From NCBI GenBank assembly GCA_914767715.1, contig OU612070.1:17255501-17319500 (forward strand): DNA of 64,000 nt, read 5' to 3'. Below the pieces are notes generated by a model. It had not been told where the DNA came from. It was given only the letters and a program-made list of their open reading frames with translations, and ran no database searches. The stretch comes from Membranipora membranacea. Its lineage: Eukaryota; Bryozoa; Gymnolaemata; Cheilostomatida; Membraniporidae. How positions within the stretch are numbered: position 1 is the stretch's first letter; each line of letters starts with the position of its first letter. Shown here piece after piece: positions 24,701 through 34,860 of this stretch. Made by a program: the position numbers and the translations under genes.

Positions 24701-24977
24701 ATTATCCGAGCATTTTCATAAATAAGTAAGGCCTAGTATTGTATATTTTATATTGTATGCAACATATAATATAAAATACACAGTATAATACTTTGTTGTT
24801 TTTATTATTTATTATTACTTACGCTGCATTCTGGCCATCAGTTTTAGCCACTGAGCTAAGGTCGATCTCACCCTTATCTGTCAGAACACTACAACTTTTC
24901 TCGATCTCCTTCTTTATTTCCAGCGCTCTTCCAGAAGCTATAATCGTTAGCACAAAGCAAAGTATCAGCTGATCCAT
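21787..24977 (-). CDS. MRH-domain type I membrane protein (Atg27/CD-MPR-like), copy 2
   Basis: Seven exons: 24823-24977, 24446-24545, 23793-23893, 23115-23220, 22477-22580, 22043-22169, 21787-21846, encoding 250 aa. Exon order, phases and lengths (155/100/101/106/104/127/60) match copy 1 (167/100/107/103/98/127/72), so the two are tandem duplicates. The signal peptide is MDQLILCFVLTIIASGRA, followed by the shared EIKKEIEKSCSVLTDKG start of the lumenal domain. FYFWNPC, LDYTS, LVCPS, DTCDGG and CFTLTHKVCC keep the MRH-like cysteines. A membrane span (VLVLAVVYLIAGVLVM) and the tail ELVPNVGFWKGLPLYVKDG follow. The C-terminus YESM is again YxxPhi-like. The most divergent parts are the signal peptide, the sugar-loop segment in exon 3 and the last 15 residues, which suggests changed ligand or sorting (inference). 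Spacing to copy 1 is about 740 bp. Confidence 0.85.
23377..23503. mobile_element. MITE family B, copy 1 (127 bp)
   Basis: It starts TAGTCTAAGTGCTCATACGG and ends with the complementary CCGTCTGAACACTTAAACTA. The TAGTTTAAGTGCTCA terminus is shared with elements at 29776 and 55848. It lies in an intron of the second MRH gene. Confidence 0.75.
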
Positions 24978-26365
24978 TTTTGTCCACCGATCACAACAAT
25001 ACCATACTTCCTCACAAGTATTGAGGATTACTACCTACTGCTGTGTGGACAGTATCTGATCTGATCCTAAGTGATCATATGACTTGTGGATGTTATCTGA
25101 TTTCAAGATCAACGATACATTTACCACTTCTTATCTTCTCACAAATAACTCCAGCGCAAGAGGAATTCTGTGCACAGGTGATAAAGTCCATGTGTGTATG
25201 TATCTCTACGAAATGAATAATGTTTGTTTACTATATCATTAGTATTTATGTAAGAGGACAACTCTTGAACATTAAATTCCTTTCAATGTTCAACCTCCGT
25301 TAACTAAGACCCCATCTTATAAACCTACTGGTCACAAATATGGTCTGATACTAGCATAATAATGTCTGTTCCTTTCTCAGAATATTATTGTTGCAATCTT
25401 GTTTTTGATTGTGTAAATAGGCAGAAGATCTCAGGTTAGCCAGGTGCTATAATGAATGTTCGATTTTTATGATAGGACTTTATTTCTGATTTCACCAATC
25501 AAGTATATTGTAAATAATATACCTTATCCTGTATCACAAATTAGAATGTAAGTAAGTGATTACCATTAGTTTTCATAAATGATTGTCAAGTGAAGAGTGA
25601 AGTAGAATTAAAAAAATAGTTACAAGTTACATAGTCACAAAATGTGAAAACAGACTGTTCGTCCCCTCTTTGAACTGACAAGCCCTTCTTGAAGCACAGG
25701 GCTTTTTTTGGGAACAAAGGCTATCAGCCTATATAAGCAGAGGCATGTGTCATTTTTTACCTGTCATACATATCAAAGATAGCACATGGCTGGGTAGCCG
25801 TCTGGGTGGGGCCTGTAAGATTTGTGGCGGACAAGTGCTGATTATAGTCCTCAAGGTCATGCAGAGTAACATGGAGGCCAGTCTCTTGTATTCTTGAGTT
25901 TCACTGTTGCTATTGTGTATAATGTGTTACCATTTCTTTAGTTGGAGAAAGGCATTGACGGCTGGCTCAGATTTTGATTTCCTCTACATGATTGGAGAAT
26001 TTCAGGTGTCAGATGAATTTTACACCAAGCAGACTTACATCTTCGTTCGCCACAACAGGTTAACTCAATATAGTGGGAGCATCTGGTGATATCGCCTTTT
26101 GATGGATATAAGCAAGGAGTACTCCTCGGTATAAGTAGACCCAGTTTTTTGTTTATTTCCAAACATTTGGAGTTGCCCCCCCCCCTCGACTGTCACGCCG
26201 CAGGCAAAAATGCCTGCATATAAAGATAAAGTTCTCAGAGATAAAGGAGGGTACATCAGGCGATATAAGTCAGAATCCTGTCCGTCGGCAATTCTGAGTC
26301 CACCGCCGGGCCCAGCTCTGACCTGCTCTCAGTGTGTCACCCCTTGAATGATGTTCAGCCATCAT
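24978..26365. other. Upstream flank of the second MRH gene
   Basis: No gene is supported. A TATATAAG motif at 25730-25737 is followed by non-repetitive sequence and a 60-codon plus-strand frame at 25907-26089 without recognisable features. The stretch could be the promoter and leader of an unannotated transcript or part of an old retroelement; I cannot tell which. Confidence 0.35.
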
Positions 26366-26368
26366 ACA

Positions 26369-26400
26369 GCTTCTCGGCCTATTGGCTAAGATCAAAGTGT
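26369..26400 (+). pseudogene. U2 snRNA 5'-end-like fragment
   Basis: The segment GCTTCTCGGCC, then TATTGGCTAAGATCAA, matches the highly conserved 5' stem-loop of U2 snRNA with one substitution and one inserted base. The next expected part, the branch-point-pairing GUAGUA block and the Sm site, is missing or unrecognisable, so this is not a functional U2 gene. It could be a truncated retrocopy or the head of a U2-derived repeat. Confidence 0.65.
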
Positions 26401-28328
26401 CATTGCTAATGGCTGATTAGTGCCTGTTCCAGTTTCTGGCAGCCTGCTGCACACTTACGATTAGGAGGTCCACCATGGCCTCACCTATAGGATGCATTCT
26501 AGTTTTCTAGGATGTGTCACACTCTCAGTACGAGGACTCCGGGCAACTTGCGTCCCTCTTTAGGGGCAGCCCACCCTCTGTTTTGTCATAAACAGGGCCA
26601 TCATACAGCTGGATATGACAAATGTAACTCAGCAGCGACTGAATGCATCTCCTCTAGGAAAACGCAATTCAACGGCTTACTGGTACAAACACTTAAATCA
26701 GACACTGTTATCTCAGCTCTCGCAGTTATACACCCATGACTTTACTCTTCTTGGGTATAACAGTCACCCTTTTTCCGAAACTGCAGACTGAACTCGAATT
26801 ACTCCCTATACTTAATATCATTATAACTTATAATAACGTCTATCCATAGACTTGATAATTAATTCTTAAATAATTATTAAATGTTTAGTATGTCTATTAG
26901 TTTTAGTTTCAGGAATGGACAATAGGTGAATAGAATAAAAGTGGATAGACAAATCCCATCTCTTTTCACTCAGTTCATTAAAAGTATTGGCTGATTTGAT
27001 TATCTCCTCCTGACACACTTTGAACTTCACACTAGGTAAGTATATTTATCATTGGTAAATTAAACCCACATATAATTATGTATTATACCAATATAAACCC
27101 AGTGAGCCACAACAATATTTAAAAAAATATCATTTCTCAAAGAAATCTACAAAAAACGGCCTTTACTAACAAAGTAATGTTTAGCAAAACCTATTTCCAT
27201 TTCCGATTTCTTCCAATTTTTTGTGCGGTTATTTAGAATAGAGCTGTCCAGATGTGCGGATTTTTGCATCATTGTAAGCTGCATGCAAGCAAAATGTAAC
27301 ATATGTATATCTTTTTTTATAAGTAGGCCTGATGTATGCTCTTGATTGCGCAAACCATCAGAGAACTTAGCCTTTCATTGACTCTCTTTGTCTAAACAAA
27401 GCCCATTATACATCATTCTAACAATTTGATACATGGAAGGAGTAAAATTATTCTATTTACTAAATGCAACCAATACCAAAGATTATAAATACTGTCATTG
27501 CCATTACAATGCAACAGATATTTCAATACAAAGAATCAAATACTGTTAAAACTTTACCTATAAGAGTTTGATGATGAAATAATATCTATGCTAGAATGGT
27601 TTGTAATCACCTGAGGATTTAGTTTGGATCCAACCACAGAATATTACTCAGTCTTTTGAGTTCTGACAAACATCAGATTAAGAGGAAAGCGAGTGAATTT
27701 TATACAATTTCATGTTGAGGCAAGTTGTACAAAGTTCAGTAGTACCTAGTGAGCCCAGCTGTTCAGAAGCACTTAACTTAAGCCAGTCTAATCGTGAATA
27801 GTTTAAAATGGCTCCACACTATACCCCGCTCTGTGGGTTTGGACAAATTTTACTGTATAAGGACTGCGACTCTGTAAAAGCCTATTTGGCTCATACAAAT
27901 GGATACAATTCTATGAATCCTGAAATTTCAGAAGCATCACTCAGAAAGACTAGAAAGATACAGGCAACAAACCTCAGCCGTGGGTGAGAAATTTTCAAAA
28001 CAATAAACCGCATGTACAGATAACTCGCAATATTTTTTAATGGTCCAGTTTCGTATGTGACAAACTATTCAAACCTTATAAGGTTGGCTGTTTTACCAGG
28101 TTGGAAGCATGTAATTTATTTCAAAGGTCGGAACTAATTTATGCTCCAGTGTTGTGTTGTGAGCCATTAGTTCAGTATTATATCTGGTATTAAATCTAGT
28201 TTTATGAACTATTGCGCTCGATATTTACCTTATAACATAGACTTGTTTGGCATGCCATGGCATAGGCCTTCATGTACATTCTCATCCTCACGAAATCAAG
28301 TTGATTTGTTATACTCTTGAAACAGGGT
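26401..28328. other. Non-coding stretch after the U2-like fragment
   Basis: A GCCATCATACAGCT block occurs at 26358 and again at 26597, bracketing about 240 bp. Plus- and minus-strand frames at 26512-26739 and 27147-27353 have no recognisable features. I see no gene. Confidence 0.4.
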
Positions 28329-28680
28329 TTAAACTACTGCTGCCACTCATGCAAATTAATGCTCAATGAATTCTGCATAGCTCCAAGATAATTAATTGAG
28401 ACTTAAATCTCATAATTGTCACCTAATGGGCAAATAATTTGCCCAAACTGATTTTCAAATTCAGGGCATGAAATCTACGCACCAGCTTATGACATGTACA
28501 GTGACGGTGACCTGTGCCAATAGATAATTAATTCCATACCCTAATTTTGACGATCAGTTTGTGCAAATTATTTGCTCATTAGGTGACAATGCTGAGTTTG
28601 CGGCCTCATTTTAATAGTTTTGAGCTATACAGAATTCTATAAGCACACATTTGGCTGTGTGGCAGCAGTGGTTCAAGTTA
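28329..28680. mobile_element. MITE family C, copy 1 (about 350 bp)
   Basis: Long inverted arms run from TTAAACTACTGCTGCCAC at the left to GTGGCAGCAGTGGTTCAAG at the right, with inner arms around CACCTAATGGGCAAATAATTT and its complement. A second copy lies at 55021-55394 with clear similarity throughout. There is no coding capacity. Confidence 0.85.
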
Positions 28681-29775
28681 TCAGCTAGTGATAAGGTGGT
28701 AAAACATGCAAATTTGTACTCTGAATATTACGAAACTGTCGACGGTATTATTTGCTGACACCCTGAACTGGCGGCCAGAGTAATATTTGGGAATATGACT
28801 TTTAGGATGCTCAATAAGTGTGGTCATATGTCAAAACAGTACACAGACTTCCAAGTCATGTTCACTTTGACTTAGAGTTTGGAAAACATTATTAATGGCC
28901 AGACATTTACATTGCATTCGATTGGTGTACTGGTTATTATTGGAATCATTGTCATCGAGATAATTATTGTCTCCCTAAGCAGGGGCCATTCTGACAGCAA
29001 GACAACAAAACACCCACCAGTTATGAATATTCAGACATTCTCACCCTAATTATTGCCTAATCCTATAATGGCCCCTGTCCCTTACAATAAACTTATTTTC
29101 GTATCAAAAACTCTGACTGAAGCTTTTGCCTTCACCATTGTACTTCCAACCATCATTGTTCATTGCAGGCAAATTAATGTGACAAGACAAGTCAAGTTCC
29201 ACTCAAATTATCTATTTGCTAGAGTTTGTGAGTTAAACTGCCATGTTGTCAATTTCACTTTTCTTTAATTTGTGTATGTTTGCATCACCTGGACGGAATC
29301 TATCATACTATAAAGATTCCAATTTCTTAACCAGTCAGTTAGTCAGTTATATAGTTTAGTTGTACCAAAGTTGCCCTCAACTTTCTCCATATTGCGTTTT
29401 TTATACCAAATGATTATCTCGAATTTCTTGCTCCTCATCACCTACCTGGCCACACATGAGTTTATGAGATAATGAGATTTTTGTGTATGGATTAATGCAC
29501 TGTTATCATTATTGGCTAAGCTAGCAGTACGCTATGTTGATTGATGCAACCATTATTCACCACTTATACATACTAGTGCAAAAACAAGGGATCCTCATCT
29601 TGAGCATTGCATAGGAATGTTGTTTACCTCGTAGTTATCTGATTTACAGATAGTGAGAACATTAATCACTATTATTCAGTGTTCATTAGATAATCCAAAC
29701 AAAAAACTATTCATTGGCCCAGAGGATTATTAGATACTTTAACAGGCACTCTTATTACAAACACCCTTTCTTTGC

Positions 29776-30016
29776 TAGTTTAAGTGCTCAAACGGTGCAA
29801 GATGCTGGTAGAGACATTTCATTATCAACCACTTTCTCCCCTCCCCTTCCCCCCTCCATACCCATAAGGTGCCATAGCAATTTATTAGTTGTCTCACCAC
29901 AAAGAAGGGGGCCATAACTGTGGCACTTTATGGGTATGTACTTAAATGGAGGGGAGAAAGTGGTTGATAATGAAATGCCTCTACCAGCATCTTGCACCGT
30001 TTGAGCACTTAAACTA
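29776..30016. mobile_element. MITE family B, copy 2 (241 bp, long inverted repeats)
   Basis: The left arm TAGTTTAAGTGCTCAAACGG runs about 70 bp to CACTTTCTCCCCTCC and is repeated inverted at the right end, GGAGGGGAGAAAGTGG to CACTTAAACTA. The whole unit could fold into one hairpin. The termini match 23377-23503 and 55848-55972. Confidence 0.9.
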
Positions 30017-30145
30017 ACCCTTTGCCTATCTCAGTCTGTCTCTGTCCCAGTAGTTATGTTACATAATCTGGTCTTGCTAATAGGTAGATAGGTAATGAAA
30101 GCTTACTTGTTTTGCGTGAGATTAACTTTATATCACATTTTTCAG

Positions 30146-30605
30146 ATGCAACTACCGATCAAAAAATTCCCAGCGGTTTATAAATCACTTCAGCAAAATC
30201 TCATGGATAGATCTGGCCGATGATGAAAAATCTAAGCACCAATTCCGGAACTGCCAGGGATGTCTGCTGCCTGAACACTGCAACATATACATGGACTATC
30301 GTAAAAACAGTAAATCTGATAAAATATCAGAAATAGCTTCATCCTGCAACACCAAGGAGGAATATGTTACAAAATTAGTAGCAGCTGCTGACGTTGCGTC
30401 GAAGGCCAAGTGGGGTAGCCCAACATTATTGTCTTCTGCAGGCCTTGTTAAAGAGAACTGCTGTCAGGAGGCCAAAATAGATTTGGTTAAGCAAGCAGCC
30501 TCCTCGATCAAATCTGCTCCGACTGAACACACCAACAAAGCAATACTACAGCATGGCATGACATGGTGTGATACTGTTACATATGAAAGCCCATCCCCCA
30601 AGTGA
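30146..30605 (+). CDS. Orphan cysteine-containing terminal exon, unknown protein
   Basis: After the acceptor TTTTTCAG at 30138-30145 an open frame runs 152 codons to a stop at 30603. It starts CNYRSKNSQRFINHF, has a FRNCQGCLLPEHCNIY cluster with CX2CX5C spacing, then a helical-looking Lys/Ala/Glu stretch and a CCQEAK segment. The length, composition and good acceptor make it a plausible last exon. I do not recognise the family and could not find upstream exons on the plus strand between 27 and 30 kb. It may belong to a mobile element, given the repeats on both sides. Confidence 0.45.
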
Positions 30606-31440
30606 CTATTGTATTTCCTATGGCAAAGAATTGTCATCAATCACCATGAAGTTTGATCCATTACAAATAATCAATAATGTAATTTTCAATGTTATGTCAA
30701 CTATTCTGATTTTCCTCCAATTGGTATTGGTACATTGGTGCATTTTCCAATCAGAATATCATCTGAGCTGCATTCAGTATATTTAATGCAGTCACATTAT
30801 TATGAATTCTCAACAATTTGGTTCAATGTTATTACATCTTATACTACTATAACCTATGATGACCAGGACCGCCAAATTCTCTCAGATAAAACGCCTTATG
30901 TCAGCAATTATGGCATCTTTTGGTCAGGTGAAAACCGCCACCTCTGTGTTGCCCAAGTCCAGCTGTTAGTCAAATGGCGTGTATGGTCGGACCAAAACCT
31001 CCACTGTGGGTGCTCAAACCCCTTACCTCACTCCCAGTATAGAATAAGAGTTTGCTATCAGCGGATTTGGTCAGACTTAAATCGCCAACAAGAGTGAGGT
31101 TTTGGACTGACGAAATATGCCATGAATGCTGGCACCATAATTATGTTTGAGTTGGAAAATATTTGAAGTTAGAGTCTCAAAAACTCTTGCTCCTCTCTTG
31201 ATGGCATACATTGTTGTAACAAGGTCTAGCAAGTGGCTATGTACATGTGTTTCCAAAGGTATCAGTCAAAACTCATTTTCAACAACATATTATTCGCAGT
31301 ATCAATATCAAACAATACAAAAATTTTCTATGTGAGCACACACGACTAGATCCCGAGTTGAGTAACAGTTTCAGACTGGTATATCACTCATTTCATGTAT
31401 TGTCTTACTCTACCTCATCACCCTGACCAAATCTATATTA
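30606..31440. other. No gene seen
   Basis: Contains a 120-codon plus-strand frame (30735-31097) without recognisable features, and inverted blocks around CCAAAACCTCCAC and GTGAGGTTTTGG (about 30990-31115) that look like a decayed inverted-repeat element. Confidence 0.4.
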
Positions 31441-32618
31441 TTATGACTTTTTAAACCACAAGATGGTAATATCGTCATCAAGCGTATCCGCGGTATGCTT
31501 GATGGCCGAATCTTTACTTTGGTGGCCAAACGAAATGTTGAAATTTGCATTGAGCAGACTCCGGTAGGTTTCATAGCCAATGATGATCTCAGGATTTGCC
31601 TTAGTAAATAAGTCATACATCTTGGTGATATTAAGATCTTGAGGCAGATATAGCCGAGGGGATCTTCCTCTGATGCAGTGGGATGTCCTGCCTTTGAACA
31701 TCTTAATGTGGTCCAAAACAGCCTGCTTTACATCATCAGAGATCCGGTGAGGTCGATTACCGTGTTTTCCTCTACCATCTTGTGGAGGATGTCCTATCAA
31801 AAAAAGATTAAATCAGAGTTTCACACGCAATCCTTATAATCGGCCTGCACTCCGAATTACTATTACTGGATCAAAGTATGATTCAGTAATAGTAATTCTA
31901 TAGATAGGACAGGAGGTCAGGAACTGCATTTGTGTTAGCCAAGCTGAACATTATATTATAATGTTCAGCTTAGCTAACACAAATGCAGTTCCTGACCTGC
32001 TGTCCTATCTATAGAATTGATATCTCCACAAATCTAGCTTATCACATTTTGGAACTGGGAAGGAAACTCCACTCCCATGTATAGCTACAGCCAACTCGAT
32101 GGTCATTATAAGCTTTATGTAGACCAACCTTTCACTGCTAGTGATTTCCTTATTGTTTCAACTCTCTGTTTTGTGATCCCAAACAAGGATGTGAAAGCTT
32201 TGATGCACACCATCTTCTCTGAGACTGAATCTGACCTTGCACTGTCGTCTTTAGACCTTACACAGTAGAGATAGGTATGGTTGTGGGGGTTAGCACTAGG
32301 AGCTTCAGCTCTTGGTCTCCTTCTTTTGATGTCACACACCTTGATGAGTGTAGATAAATAAGCGTCTTGCTGATCCTTAGTGGTAAACTTCTCATTGAAG
32401 TTAGAAATTAAAGTCTGTCTCTGTAACTCTGTCACCTTCTCAAAGCATTTATAACGTTTGCAGTGGCAGTTCTCACCAGTTGTATGACTAGAAACTCTCT
32501 GCTTTTTAGCTTTCTCTTTTGCATTACCTAAATACTGTCTCTTTTTTGGTTTGTCAGTTAAATTAGGATACTCATCAACATTGTTAGAAGCCATTATTTG
32601 TGTCACACTGAAATTCAC
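31441..32618 (-). CDS. Truncated transposase-like protein (two exons)
   Basis: Exons 32129-32618 and 31441-31793 join in phase (AAA G / GA) for 280 aa; an internal Met at about residue 9 is an alternative start. The first exon has a Lys-rich N-terminus, a CHCKRYKCFEKV motif, and FGITKQRVETIRKSLAVKG, which looks like a helix-turn-helix DNA-binding segment. The second has RGKHGNRPHRISDDVK, then HCIRGRSPRLYLPQDLNITKMYDLF and NFNISFG. This order matches a family of multicopy, probably transposon-derived proteins common in arthropods and cnidarians (recalled, possibly DUF7869-type). Those proteins continue past the FNISFG block into a catalytic domain. Here the frame ends about 28 residues later, so the catalytic part is missing. 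It may be a dead copy or a domesticated DNA-binding remnant. Confidence 0.6.
31854..32018. mobile_element. Hairpin plus 125-bp palindrome in the transposase-like intron
   Basis: A 45-bp hairpin (arms GAATTACTATTACTG and complement, 31854-31898) abuts a near-perfect palindrome at 31894-32018. The palindrome's arms begin AATTCTATAGATAGGACAG and meet at TATATTATA, with about two mismatches over 60 bp. Both lie in the 335-bp intron of the transposase-like gene. The structure resembles a foldback MITE. Confidence 0.85.
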
Positions 32619-34860
32619 TTTATCAGTATACTAGTCCAGCACTAAAGTGCTACATGCAATGTGATTGGTTCAACAATGGACTTAGCAGATTGTCCCAGTG
32701 GAAGGCATGGACAACACCTGATTTTCCTTTGGTCAATTATGCTAGAAGGCCCGAATTTTATTGGACTACACTGTTTTTGTCCAATTCTTGTTCTATAGAC
32801 CTCAAACTATATACAAGGGAGCCTAACTTCAAAATTCTGAATATGTGACATCACTGGTCCTTCCATTGTGCTCTTCAAGTATTGTCTTGCTCTGGATGCC
32901 GATGTAGGGTACTCTACAAATAAGCCAAGTAACACCAACACGGAGTCAATAATGGTGTAAGCCTGCCGGTGAAATCTTCAGCCCGGATGATGTATATACA
33001 CTGAAACCTAGAAGTCACACAAAGTAGTGTAAAGTCTATGTCAGGTTGTCGATGCGCCTCGACTCGATAATCATACATCTATTTAAGCCTGCTGTCTTAT
33101 CAGGCTAGTTAGGGGTCTTGGACGGAACAACAATACAGTTAATAAATCATGGGCTCATTGATGGGCTCAAGCCCGCAAGTCCACAGCTTATTGCCATCGT
33201 AATGGTTTTGATACATAGGGGGGATGCATCCCGCTAGACAAAGTAGGAAAGGGGGCACCATACCCTTGCATCCTCCCTCAAAATTCTAACACAGCTTGGA
33301 GAGTGAGAGTGTTAGTTGGAATAATCAGCATGACTGTGTTTTACCTTACCTACAACAAGGTTGTAGTTGCTGTATTCTCAGTGATTCAGGCCTGGCTTTG
33401 TTAGATGTGCCAGAGAGCAGAGACTGTATTCACTTTGCAATCCCCCTGTTTGACTCGAAATCACAAATCTAATAACTTTAGTGTCTCAACCAAGTAGTTG
33501 TGCCCTCTTATTTCATTATTTTATAAGAGATCCATGTCTGACAAGAAGACATCATTGACCCGCATTTGTATATTTGATCTGCTAAAATATGTAACCTGTA
33601 TTCTGAAACCAAACCTGAATAAATTCCGGCTGTATCAGTTGTCACCCAAGTTGTGTGTTGCAGCTAATACACTGTACAAACTGCTAAAAGAAAATTGTTC
33701 ATGCTCAAAAAGAAAGTGTTGAAGGGTGGGTGTAGTTCATTGTTTGCTTACCAAGTAGTCCTATCAATACTATGCAGAGCTACTTGAATGGTTAAAGCAT
33801 ACATGTCCATCCCAGCAGGAAAAACAGCATGTTACTCTTTTGGGAGATTACTGAATGAAGTTCCAAATTAAAACACATGTTACCTGAATTTCAAGCTGGC
33901 AGGCCAATCAATGAATCGAATGGGTCACACACAAAGAATCACTACAATGAGCATCATCAAATGTACTTAGACATTAATACGTTGTTGGTGCAATGTCTTG
34001 CCTCACTTCACTAGTTGCTGTGTACGCCTGCTATTGATTTCTTTGGCTTGTCCATATTTTGTCTAGTGAACCAAAGTGAGCCTGAGGTATATCTAAAGTA
34101 TAGGCTTTAATTTAAAAGCTTGGCTGTAAAATGAAAATCAGGCAGTGCAAGGGGAGATCACAGTCAGCCCTCTAGCTGTAGCGCAAAAAATGTCAGGTCT
34201 CAGACTTGTGAATGAGATATTCAATGCTCAATGTAGTGAAATTTAGTAGGAGATTATGGCACAAGTAGCAAATGCCTTGATGATTGCGACTTTGCGTCTA
34301 TGACAATGAGGTGATGAGGAAGCGAACCTCCTTGCGCTGGTTTGTCTGAGAGTATAGGCCTAAGCATGAGAGTGAGTAGGAAATATCATTGAGTGTGTCT
34401 CTGACTTATTCGAGTATGTGGAATAATGTTATAATTGATCATTTTTGCAATTTCCCCATTATTTGTCTATAGTTTTCTCTACTGTACTATGTAATAGAGC
34501 AGATTATATCAAGAAATAATATTATATCATGATATAATCATGCCATGATGGTTTCCGGAAATAGTATTCCTGAGGGACTTTCCAGTTTTATCTTGGACCC
34601 TCATTGACAACAGAAAAAGGAATGTTGACTGTTACAAGTCTAACAGCAAATCAGTTGCCCTCAGTGTTATAATTCTTACCAACTATATGTCGGTGTGAGA
34701 CTTCGCATGGTTGAATATTAGTTATACCGGATCAACAAAGCAAACAAAATAACAGCTGTGCTTTCCAAGATAGACACTATGGTGGCAGATTTGAATAATG
34801 GTTACAGTGGCCCATGTGTCCCCCTGGATGTTGATCAGTATATTTTCTATTTTAGGCACA
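32619..34860. other. Intergenic between the transposase-like gene and bL9m
   Basis: No gene is supported. A 74-codon plus-strand frame at 33498-33722 ends in a Cys/Lys-rich tail but has no context. The bL9m promoter should lie in the last few hundred bases, where a plus-strand ATG at 34758 opens a different frame from the bL9m start. Confidence 0.45.

Noticed and set aside
26369-26400. Functional U2 snRNA gene
   Set aside because: Branch-point-pairing sequence and Sm site are not recognisable after the first 30 nt.
30735-31097. 120-codon plus-strand frame
   Set aside because: Overlaps a probable inverted-repeat remnant and has no protein-like conservation that I can see.
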